Origin: Larkinella insperata
Lineage (GTDB): Bacteria > Bacteroidota > Bacteroidia > Cytophagales > Spirosomataceae
DNA: 64,000 nucleotides
NCBI RefSeq assembly: GCF_026248825.1
Contig: NZ_CP110973.1
Location: 6,097,501-6,161,500 of the forward strand
Reading direction: 5' to 3'
Shown here: positions 49,168 to 56,714 of the stretch, in pieces
Position numbering within the stretch: position 1 is the stretch's first letter
Layout: each line of letters begins with the position of its first letter
The notes under the pieces: generated by a model
Database searches by the model: none
Seen by the model: only the letters and a program-made list of their open reading frames with translations
What the model was told of the DNA's origin: nothing
Made by a program: the position numbers and the translations under genes

Positions 49168-50826
49168 ATGCTTTCGCATTTATTGATAAAAAATTACGCC
49201 CTGATCGAACAACTGGAAATGGATCCCGATACCGCGCTGAACATCATCACGGGTGAAACGGGAGCCGGTAAATCCATTATGCTCGGCGCCATCGGTTTGC
49301 TGATGGGAAATCGGGCAGACACCAAAGTTCTTTATAACCCGGCCGAAAAATGCGTCATTGAAGGCATGTTCGACGTGTCCGGCTACGTTATTGAAAATTT
49401 GTTCGAAGAAATCGACCTCGATTACGACACCAACTGCGTGGTTCGGCGGGAAATTAGCCCCAGTGGCAAATCCCGCTCTTTCGTCAATGACACCCCCGTC
49501 ACACTCGATATTCTCCGGCGGGTTACAAGTCAGTTGATGGATATTCACTCGCAGCACGACACCATTTTGCTGGGTTCTAACGAGTATCAGTTACAAATTG
49601 TTGACACTTATGCTCAGAACGATACCCTGCTGCGGCAATATCGTACAGATTACCGGGATTACCGGATTCAGCAGGATGCCTACCAGCAGTTGCTGAACGA
49701 AACGGCCAGCATGAAAAAGGAGTTTGACTACAACAACTTTTTGTACGAAGAACTGCAGAAACTCGAATTGCAGGCCGACGAACAGGAATTGTTGGAGCAG
49801 GAGCTGACAATTCTGGAGAACGCCGAGGACATCAAAGAACGGCTCCAGTTGTCATCGGACTACCTGGACAATGCCGAGCAGTCGGTGGTGGTTTACCTCC
49901 GAAACGTGGTCAACAACCTGAATTACGTCACGCGTTTGGCCGAGCGGTTCAACCAGCTCCGTGACCGGGCCCAGAGTTCCCTCATTGAACTGCGGGATTT
50001 GGCCAATGAAATTAGCAGTGAGGAAGATAGCATCGAGACCAATGATTTGCGGGCTGAAACCATCCGCGAACGCCTAAACCTGATCTACCAGCTTCAGACC
50101 AAACACGCCGTCAAAACCGTCGCTGAACTGCTGGCAATCCAGGCCGACCTGGAGAAAAAAGTCAGCAAGATTCTGAATTCGGACGAAGAACTAGCCACGG
50201 CCAAAGCCGCCAGCGAAGCCGCCTTGCAGCAATTGATGCAAAGCGCTGAGACCCTGTCGGACTCCCGTCAGGCCGTGCTTCACCTCATTGAACAACAAAT
50301 TGACGGTTTGTTGACGGATTTGGGAATGCCCAATGCTTCGTTAAAAATTAGCCGGGAGACCGGCAAACCCACGAGCACCGGTATTGATACGGTGTCGTTT
50401 TTATTCAGTGCCAACAAGGGTGTGAAGCCGCAGCAGTTGAAAAACGTTGCTTCCGGGGGCGAGTTTTCCCGGCTGATGATGGCAATTAAGTACATTCTGG
50501 CCAGCAAACGCTCACTCCCTACCATCATTTTTGATGAAATTGACACGGGGGTTTCGGGCGAAATTGCCATTAAAATGGGGAATATGATGCGAGACATGGC
50601 GCATAATCACCAGATCATTGCCATTACGCACCTCCACCAGATTGCCGCTCAGGGTAAAGCCCATTATTTTGTTTACAAAGACCACTCGGGCAACCGAACG
50701 GTCAGCCGGGTTAAAAAGCTCAGCCAAAACGAACGGATTCAGGAGATCGCCCAAATGATCGGCGGAAACAACCCGTCGGCCAGCGTTTTGAAAAACGCGA
50801 AAGAACTCTTGTCTCAAAAAGCGTAG
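49168..50826 (+). CDS. recN: DNA repair protein RecN
   Basis: 552 residues. SMC-like ATPase acting early at double-strand breaks. Walker A GETGAGKSIMLGAIG, Q-loop region MDIHSQHDTILLGSNEYQL, long coiled coils at about 160-380, ABC signature ASGGEFSRLMMAIKYI, Walker B PTIIFDEIDTGVSGEIA and the H-motif QIIAITHLHQIAAQGKAHY. Length is normal. Start ATG is the first, 9 bp after the Sm-like ORF. Confidence 0.96.
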   Translation: MLSHLLIKNYALIEQLEMDPDTALNIITGETGAGKSIMLGAIGLLMGNRADTKVLYNPAEKCVIEGMFDVSGYVIENLFEEIDLDYDTNCVVRREISPSGKSRSFVNDTPVTLDILRRVTSQLMDIHSQHDTILLGSNEYQLQIVDTYAQNDTLLRQYRTDYRDYRIQQDAYQQLLNETASMKKEFDYNNFLYEELQKLELQADEQELLEQELTILENAEDIKERLQLSSDYLDNAEQSVVVYLRNVVNNLNYVTRLAERFNQLRDRAQSSLIELRDLANEISSEEDSIETNDLRAETIRERLNLIYQLQTKHAVKTVAELLAIQADLEKKVSKILNSDEELATAKAASEAALQQLMQSAETLSDSRQAVLHLIEQQIDGLLTDLGMPNASLKISRETGKPTSTGIDTVSFLFSANKGVKPQQLKNVASGGEFSRLMMAIKYILASKRSLPTIIFDEIDTGVSGEIAIKMGNMMRDMAHNHQIIAITHLHQIAAQGKAHYFVYKDHSGNRTVSRVKKLSQNERIQEIAQMIGGNNPSASVLKNAKELLSQKA

Positions 50827-50872
50827 TAGCAAACAATATCGAAGTCGTATTGCACCTTTCTCTTAATAATTC

Positions 50873-51307
50873 ATGAAAAATAGCCTTCTCTCCACCGTAG
50901 TATTCAGTATACTTGTTGCCGCCTGCCAGCAATCTGACGATAAAAAAGAAATTCAGCAGATACAGGATCAGGTTATGGTTGTTCACGATGAAGTGATGCC
51001 GCGCTCGGGCGAACTGATGGATTTGAAAGAGGAGATTAGCCAGCAAATTGATAGTCTATCCAAGATCACTCCCGCGACAACCAGCCTGAAAAGCCGTCAG
51101 GAAGAAGGAATGGCGATTTCTAAATCGCTGACTGAGGCCGATAGCTTGATGGAAGACTGGATGCATCAGTACAATGCCGATACACTCAAGGGAATGGATG
51201 CCGCACAAGCCAAAGTGTATCTGGATCAGGAACTGGCGAAGATCACCATCGTAAAAGAGAAAATAAACAGCGGAATTACGGTTGCCAAGAAATTCTTAGG
51301 CCGCTAA
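50873..51307 (+). CDS. Predicted lipoprotein of unknown function
   Basis: 144 residues. Lipoprotein signal MKNSLLSTVVFSILVAAC with Cys18. The mature protein is almost all helical and charged (KKEIQQIQDQVMVVHDEVMPR, MDLKEEISQQIDSLSKI, AKVYLDQELAKITIVKEKIN), a likely coiled-coil bundle. Similar short helical lipoproteins are common beside recN or SCO genes in Cytophagales, some labelled viral A-type inclusion protein. No function is claimed. It lies between recN and the SCO/cytochrome pair on the same strand. Confidence 0.8.
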   Translation: MKNSLLSTVVFSILVAACQQSDDKKEIQQIQDQVMVVHDEVMPRSGELMDLKEEISQQIDSLSKITPATTSLKSRQEEGMAISKSLTEADSLMEDWMHQYNADTLKGMDAAQAKVYLDQELAKITIVKEKINSGITVAKKFLGR

Positions 51308-51369
51308 GCGTGTTGAATGTTTATAAGGTTCACCACCGTATTTCGACTCTTTATTTCTTTTGATTCAGT

Positions 51370-52017
51370 ATGCATTCCCTTCTTAAAAATAGTATCCGGG
51401 TCGCCGTTCTGACCTTTTTTGCGGCTTGTTCTTCGTCGGAAAACCGTTTACCTATTCTGGGCGAACGCGATACCGTTTCCAAAGTCGTCGACGGTGAAAC
51501 CGTAACCGATACGGTTTATTACCAAATTCCGCCGTTTCAGTTTGTCAATCAGGATAGCCTGCCCATCAGTGACAAAACCTACGACGGCAAGATTTACGTA
51601 ACCGACTTCTTTTTTGTTACCTGCCCGACGATCTGTCCGAAAATGAAAACCCAAATGAAACGGGTTTACGATAAATTCAAGGGTAATTCGGACGTTATGT
51701 TTCTTTCTTACACGATTGATCCCCGGCACGATACGCCCGCCGTTTTGAAAGAGTTTGCGACCAATCTGGGGATTACCGGCAACCAGTGGCAGTTTGCCAC
51801 CGGTCCAAAAGAAGAGATCTTTAAAACCGGGAAAAGCTACATGGTGGTGGCCCAGGAAGACGCTGGCGCACCGGGCGGATTGCTGCATAGCGGCCATTTT
51901 GTGCTCGTCGATAAGGAGAAGCACGTTCGGGGCATGTACGACGGCACTACGGAAGAAGGAGCCGATAAACTGATGACCGATATCAACAAGCTTCTGGCTG
52001 AATACCAAAAACAATGA
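51370..52017 (+). CDS. SCO family (SCO1/SenC) copper-chaperone lipoprotein
   Basis: 215 residues. Lipoprotein signal to FFAAC near residue 20. The thioredoxin-like domain has the copper-binding CxxxC in FVTCPTICPKMKTQM and the His in SGHFVLVDKEKHVRG. MFLSYTIDPRHDTPAVLKEF is a standard string. Such proteins deliver copper to cytochrome c oxidase or keep its cysteines reduced in the periplasm. The cytochrome c gene downstream overlaps it by 4 bp, consistent with a respiratory role. No oxidase genes are nearby. Confidence 0.93.
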   Translation: MHSLLKNSIRVAVLTFFAACSSSENRLPILGERDTVSKVVDGETVTDTVYYQIPPFQFVNQDSLPISDKTYDGKIYVTDFFFVTCPTICPKMKTQMKRVYDKFKGNSDVMFLSYTIDPRHDTPAVLKEFATNLGITGNQWQFATGPKEEIFKTGKSYMVVAQEDAGAPGGLLHSGHFVLVDKEKHVRGMYDGTTEEGADKLMTDINKLLAEYQKQ

Positions 52018-52442
52018 AACGAGTATTGATCGGACTGGCGGTATCCTTCCTTTTTTTTCAGACGGCCTGTCAGAGCCAGGAAGAGCTGAAAAAAGAAAAG
52101 TATTTTGTGGAAGGGTACCAGCTTTACACCGAACACTGCGCCAATTGCCACCAAACCGACGGCAAAGGGCTCGAAGCGCTTTACCCCCCTATCAACGCAT
52201 CTGACTACCTTCAACACAAAGAAAAAGTGATCTGCCTGATTCGCTTCGGGCAGAATGAACCCATTACCGTAAACGGGAAACGGTTTTCGCGGCCCATGCC
52301 GGCCAATCCGCAGCTGACGGATATTGATGTAGCCGCCATTACGACTTACATCTACAACAAGTGGGGCAATGAAACCGTCATTTCAGAGGTGAAAGACGTT
52401 AGCAAGGTGCTGGACGTGTGCCGGGCTCAGCAGCAACGGTGA
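52014..52442 (+). CDS. Single-heme cytochrome c
   Basis: 142 residues. The leader MKRVLIGLAVSFLFFQTAC ends at a lipobox Cys, so it is probably membrane-anchored by lipid. The heme motif is CANCH in YTEHCANCHQTDGKGLEALYPP, and the axial Met is probably in RPMPANPQLTDIDVAAITTYIYNKW. It transfers electrons in the periplasm. The start overlaps the SCO stop (ATGA), so both are translated together. Confidence 0.92.
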   Translation: MKRVLIGLAVSFLFFQTACQSQEELKKEKYFVEGYQLYTEHCANCHQTDGKGLEALYPPINASDYLQHKEKVICLIRFGQNEPITVNGKRFSRPMPANPQLTDIDVAAITTYIYNKWGNETVISEVKDVSKVLDVCRAQQQR

Positions 52443-52446
52443 CGAC

Positions 52447-53001
52447 TTACGGATTGCCTTCGGCAAGCCGGAAAATACCCGTAGGCTTGCGAATAAAGTA
52501 GTGCGAAAACGACTGATCGGTATCCAGACCAATTCCTTCGAGCCGCTCGTTTGTGGCTTTGCTCAGGATTTTAACCGGCTTTTCCGTGTAAACCTTCTTT
52601 GTCGTCGGGTTCCAGTTCAACTCGGGCGTGTATAAATCCTGGTTCTTCTTTTTGTTGACTACCACCACATTCCCCATCACCCGGTAGAAGTTCTGGGCGT
52701 GCACGTAACGACCGGAGTCGGCCCGAAGCGTGGTCTCGATCTGCCCATCAGGGCCGTAAAACTCAATGTTGACGGTTTTTGGATAAACCCGGTCGTTCGT
52801 TTGGTATTTGTACTGCAACGGTGTCGTCATCTTCACCTTCAACTGTGCCGCTTCGCTGTACAAAACCTGTACATTATTGATTTCCTCTAACGGACCGGTA
52901 TAGGGTTTTGTATCCTTGGCTGCGGGCTCATCCTTGCAACCGCTCAGACCAATGCCAATCAAGCCAACGAATAAAACCGCGGAGATACGCTTAGTGATCA
53001 T
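52447..53001 (-). CDS. lptC: LPS export protein LptC family
   Basis: 184 residues. The leader MITKRISAVLFVGLIGIGLSG is followed by Cys, so this is a lipoprotein, unlike the helix-anchored LptC of E. coli; a lipid anchor is common in Bacteroidota. Jellyroll strands include YSEAAQLKVKMTTPLQYKY, IEFYGPDGQIETTLRADSGRY and KNFYRVMGNVVVVN-like sequence ending KKKNQDLYTPELNW, typical of LptC/YrbK. It would pass LPS from LptBFG to an LptA/OstA-like bridge. It follows the outer membrane barrel and coaX genes on the same strand. Confidence 0.85.
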   Translation of the reverse strand: MITKRISAVLFVGLIGIGLSGCKDEPAAKDTKPYTGPLEEINNVQVLYSEAAQLKVKMTTPLQYKYQTNDRVYPKTVNIEFYGPDGQIETTLRADSGRYVHAQNFYRVMGNVVVVNKKKNQDLYTPELNWNPTTKKVYTEKPVKILSKATNERLEGIGLDTDQSFSHYFIRKPTGIFRLAEGNP

Positions 53002-53094
53002 TGTTTTGTTGTGTACTATTCCGACGTTAGAACATAAGTCCGGGCGGTCTGGTTCACCCGTTTGAGTAAACGGTAACGAACCAGCCGGTACGCC

Positions 53095-54381
53095 TTAGTC
53101 GACCTTATACCGTACAAACCATTGCTGATTGAGCGAGAAGCCAAGACCAATTTTAAAATACCGTTCCCGAATTTGCCCTTCCGTAACGGTTCCCCGCTGC
53201 CCGCCAATCAGCGAGATCGTCATGGAATTGACGAATTGTCCAACGGGTAGTGAAAGTCCCAGACTGACATTCATATCCGTCGGCTGCTTTCCGCCTACTG
53301 AATACGGCAACGTTCCATAATTAACGCCCAGCCGGTAAGGAATCAAATCCAGGTAACGACTCGAGCGCACTTTGGGCGTGTACTCCAGACCCGCGCCGAT
53401 TGAATAACTGTCTTTCAAACCGCCCGACTCACCGTTCAGATTCGTAAACTTGGACCAGGGCTGATACCCGAATTCCAGCCCGACGGCCAGCTTCTGGGAT
53501 TTTTCGAGCACAATACCGCCCCGCAATTGCGCCGGCAAGGTAATGGAACCTTTACTGCGGGTACTCACCGTGTCAGGGTTGGAAATCAGCGTTCCGCCCG
53601 CGTCGATTTGCTGATACGTATCCACCGAATTTCCATTGAGTTTCGTCAGGGGCTCAACTGTTGCCCCGACATTAAGGAACCAGTCTTTGTTTAACTTGGG
53701 ACGCCAGGCTGCTCCCAAGCGCCAGAGAACGTCGCTGTAGCTATTTAACGTCGAACGCTTGACCGTAATGTCGTCCCCCCCGATCAACAGCCGTGAATCC
53801 GAATCGTTCGTAATGTTCCCGAAAATGAAAGAGGCTTCAAAACCGACAAAAAGACTTCGGGTCAGGCTAAACCCGTTCGTAAACGTGGCTTTGTTGAGGC
53901 CACCCCGTCCGTGGTAGATGTATTCGGATTCGTAAATGGTACCGGGTATCCGCTGGTATTGCGTCGTCTGGTAGTCAACGTAGCTGTAGGGCCGCAAGCC
54001 GATGCCCGCCGACCAGAATTTGGTCACGGGAAACGCCAGCGTCAGGTAGCTCAGGTTAGCCCCGAAATCCTGCTGGTTTTGCCCGCGGTTATCCGCCAGC
54101 GTTTTGCTTTGCCCCAACAGCCCCACTTCAAAAATGGTGTACCGGTTTCGAACCAGGAGGGCCGGGTTGGCACTGTTAAGAAAAAAGCCGTTTGCGTAGG
54201 CCGTTCCCAGCCCGCCCATGCCCAGATTGGTGATGTTGTTGTTCCCGTGAATTTCGCCAATACCCAGCGACGAATAAGGAGAATTGCCTAAACCTTGTGC
54301 CTGAGCGGTCAATTGGGCTACGCCCAGGAGGAAAAGGCCGGTAAATAAGACGGATTTGAGTCCGTTACGAGAGGTAGACAT
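53095..54381 (-). CDS. Outer membrane beta-barrel protein of unknown function
   Basis: 428 residues. Signal peptide (SVLFTGLFLLGVAQLTAQAQ) and many amphipathic strands. NSPYSSLGIGEIHGNNNITNLG and LGMGGLGTAYANGFFLNSANPA resemble the FadL/PorV-type start of Bacteroidota barrels. The last strand ends in NQQWFVRYKVD. No peptidoglycan or sorting domain. The order coaX, barrel, lptC is conserved in the phylum. The start overlaps the coaX end by 17 bp, so they are translated together. The substrate is unknown. Confidence 0.8.
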   Translation of the reverse strand: MSTSRNGLKSVLFTGLFLLGVAQLTAQAQGLGNSPYSSLGIGEIHGNNNITNLGMGGLGTAYANGFFLNSANPALLVRNRYTIFEVGLLGQSKTLADNRGQNQQDFGANLSYLTLAFPVTKFWSAGIGLRPYSYVDYQTTQYQRIPGTIYESEYIYHGRGGLNKATFTNGFSLTRSLFVGFEASFIFGNITNDSDSRLLIGGDDITVKRSTLNSYSDVLWRLGAAWRPKLNKDWFLNVGATVEPLTKLNGNSVDTYQQIDAGGTLISNPDTVSTRSKGSITLPAQLRGGIVLEKSQKLAVGLEFGYQPWSKFTNLNGESGGLKDSYSIGAGLEYTPKVRSSRYLDLIPYRLGVNYGTLPYSVGGKQPTDMNVSLGLSLPVGQFVNSMTISLIGGQRGTVTEGQIRERYFKIGLGFSLNQQWFVRYKVD

Positions 54382-55096
54382 TATGTTGTAAAATACGATT
54401 CAATCCAATCAGCACTAATTCCGGAACTACAAAGATGGGAGGTTTCAGGCTACTTTCAAAAAAAGGAGCATCCCCCCCACAGATTAACACCTTTACGTTG
54501 GGGTGTTCCCGGCGGTGTGCGTCCATAATCCCGTTTAATTCAGCCCGTAACCCGTTGATGACACCCGCCTGCATAGCCTGCCGGGTATTTTTCCCGAACA
54601 ACGTAGGCCGGGGTTCCTCGGGTTCAACCAACGGCAGTCTTTCTGTAAACGAATGCATGGCCCGGAATCGCATACGAAAGCCGGGAGAAATCATCCCGCC
54701 GTGAAAAACAAAATCCGCATCGACGTAATCGTAAGTAATGCACGTTCCCATGTCGATCACCAGACAATCGTCATCCGGAAAGCGAACCTTTGCCCCCACG
54801 GCGGCCGCAATCCGGTCCGTACCAAGGGTATTGGGGGTATCATACCGTTTCTCCATCGGCAACGGAGTATAACCGGTAACCGTCAGCCAGTACGTTTCCG
54901 GTTTGAGCGGAAGCTGTTCCCGCAACTGCTCCGCCGGACGGCTGGTCGACGAAATAACGACGGCATCCGGCGGCTGCTCCCGGACCCGCTGCTGCAGGTC
55001 TTCAATGGATAGATGGGGATACCCTTCGATCAATTCTCCGTTTTCAAAAAAGCCGGCTTTAATTGCGCTGTTCCCCCAGTCGATGGCAATGTTCAT
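54365..55096 (-). CDS. coaX: Type III pantothenate kinase
   Basis: 243 residues. First step of CoA synthesis from pantothenate. The P-loop-like IAIDWGNSAIKAGFF, the pantothenate-binding DTPNTLGTDRIAAAVGA and VIDMGTCITYDYVDAD with the catalytic Asp are present; ICGGDAPFFES closes the ATPase core. The ATG at 55096 gives the standard N-terminus. coaBC, two steps later, is at 46769. Its 3' end overlaps the barrel gene. Confidence 0.95.
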   Translation of the reverse strand: MNIAIDWGNSAIKAGFFENGELIEGYPHLSIEDLQQRVREQPPDAVVISSTSRPAEQLREQLPLKPETYWLTVTGYTPLPMEKRYDTPNTLGTDRIAAAVGAKVRFPDDDCLVIDMGTCITYDYVDADFVFHGGMISPGFRMRFRAMHSFTERLPLVEPEEPRPTLFGKNTRQAMQAGVINGLRAELNGIMDAHRREHPNVKVLICGGDAPFFESSLKPPIFVVPELVLIGLNRILQHNVYLS

Positions 55097-55107
55097 TGAT
55101 GCAAAAA

Positions 55108-55138
55108 TTGCAAATAGAGGGCAGATTCCTCAATTTTG
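55108..55138 (+). promoter_or_regulatory. Candidate promoter of mscS
   Basis: TTG at 55108-55110, 20 bp, then CAATTTTG at 55131-55138 (seven of eight TAnnTTTG consensus positions counting the free ones), 26 nt before the ATG. Confidence 0.45.
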
Positions 55139-55164
55139 GGTGTTAAAAATGCTTAAAATGCAGC

Positions 55165-56286
55165 ATGGAATCACTGGAATTATGGCTTAAGCAGGAGTTA
55201 TTGGGCAATTCTGTTGGAAATCTGCTGGTCTTTGCCATCCTTATCTTACTGGCGCTGGTGCTGAAACGGGTGTTGTCGATGCTGCTGAGCCGTTTTTTTT
55301 ACCGATTGGTAAAGCCCGATTCCGGTGCGATTCCCGTCAGCGACTTCATCCGGCTGATGCGGCAGCCCATCGAGTTTCTGATTCTGCTGCTCATGCTTTT
55401 TCTGGCCTTCAATCGCCTGGCTGTCCCCAACGAATGGGGCCTGGCTCCGCCGACGGAATTTGGCTACCGCTTCGTCCTGATCCGGTTGTACCAGACCGTC
55501 CTGATGCTTACGCTGTCCTGGATTGCCATTCGGTTTGTCAAATTCGTGGGGCTGATCTTCCAGAAACGAGCTGAACTGACCGAAACCAAACTCGACGACC
55601 AACTGGTGCCGTTTGTTCGCGATCTGATGATTATGGCGGTGTCGGCCATCACCTTTTTTGCTACCCTCAGCATCGTCTTCGACGTTAACGTCATTGCCCT
55701 TGTCACCAGTTTGGGGATCGGTGGTCTGGCCATTGCCCTGGCGGCCCGCGAAACCCTCGAAAATCTGTTTGCTTCCTTCGCCATTTTGCTCGACCGCCCG
55801 TTCATTACAGGTGACACCGTTACCGCCGGAACCGGCCCGAACCAGGTTACGGGAACCGTTGAAAAAATCGGTTTTCGCAGCACCCGGCTACGAACCGACG
55901 ACGGCAGCCAGATTGCCGTTCCAAACCGGCTCATGATCTCGCAATCACTCGACAACATGACCCAGCGCAGCCAGCGCCGGGCGAAGTATTTCCTACGGCT
56001 TACGCTCGACACCCCCGCGGAGACGCTCCGGGCCATCGTCGACGACATTCGTCAGTATCTTGACAGCCAGCCCGAAACCAGCCAGAGCCCGGCGCTCATT
56101 CAGTTCGATGCGTTCGGGGAAAGTTCACTCGATATCCTGGTTCAGTTTTACGTAGCGACCGGCGACTGGCGGGAATTCAACAAGATTAAGGAGACCGTGA
56201 ACTATCGATTGCTGGAGATTGTTAAGTCTCATAGCGGGGAGTTTGCCCTCCCATCGCGAACGTTGTATTTGAGACCGCAGACCTAG
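55165..56286 (+). CDS. Mechanosensitive ion channel family protein (MscS)
   Basis: 373 residues. Membrane segments at about 15-37, 60-85, 100-125 and 150-180, the last continuing into the pore helix: VIALVTSLGIGGLAIALAARETLENLF is the conserved TM3 pattern of Gly and Ala. The beta domain follows (DRPFITGDTVTAGTGPNQVTGTVEKIGFRSTRLRTDDG) with the IAVPNRLMISQS motif, and an alpha/beta C-terminal domain. It relieves osmotic pressure. The ATG at 55165 is the first in frame. Confidence 0.92.
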   Translation: MESLELWLKQELLGNSVGNLLVFAILILLALVLKRVLSMLLSRFFYRLVKPDSGAIPVSDFIRLMRQPIEFLILLLMLFLAFNRLAVPNEWGLAPPTEFGYRFVLIRLYQTVLMLTLSWIAIRFVKFVGLIFQKRAELTETKLDDQLVPFVRDLMIMAVSAITFFATLSIVFDVNVIALVTSLGIGGLAIALAARETLENLFASFAILLDRPFITGDTVTAGTGPNQVTGTVEKIGFRSTRLRTDDGSQIAVPNRLMISQSLDNMTQRSQRRAKYFLRLTLDTPAETLRAIVDDIRQYLDSQPETSQSPALIQFDAFGESSLDILVQFYVATGDWREFNKIKETVNYRLLEIVKSHSGEFALPSRTLYLRPQT

Positions 56287-56367
56287 TATCCGCTCGATCA
56301 TTAGTGAGGAAAATACTCACTGATTTTAATTATTCGTCAAAACATTTGCAGGTTTTGCGCGTTCTTA

Positions 56368-56398
56368 TTGACAAAGCGGGATTAATATCTTAACATTG
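56368..56398 (+). promoter_or_regulatory. Candidate promoter of rho
   Basis: TTG at 56368-56370, 20 bp, TAACATTG at 56391-56398 (one mismatch to TAnnTTTG). It would give a leader of about 310 nt before the rho ATG. Confidence 0.5.
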
Positions 56399-56714
56399 TG
56401 GTCACATAGGTTCTGACACCGTTTCTCGGGTGTTCTGCCTTTTATCCATGTAATCTGAGGCTGCCAGCCAAATTCACCTGACCAGACTGTCCTGTTAAAC
56501 CGCACACGCATTCGCGTTGTTGTGTCTGTATACCGAAACAGTTGCCGCAAGTGTATAGGTCATGCAAATCATCTGACTTGTAGTTATCGAAAACATTTAA
56601 GCACTATTTTCCCCGTTTGGATTCATTCATCCCCGTTCGCCGTAACGACGATTCAACTAGCGACATTATCTCACACTTATCAAGTAAAGCCCTCTTTGCT
56701 TACTCTGGCTTTTT
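56399..56714 (+). other. Long leader region of rho
   Basis: About 310 nt with no protein gene that I can support. From about 56600 to 56700 it is pyrimidine-rich and low in G (for example CATTCATCCCCGTTCGCCG), the composition Rho prefers for loading. A 66-codon frame with a GTG start at 56522 ends at 56722, eight bases inside rho (ATGTATAA overlap), and could be a leader ORF. In other bacteria rho is controlled by Rho-dependent attenuation in its own leader; that is the natural hypothesis here. Confidence 0.4.
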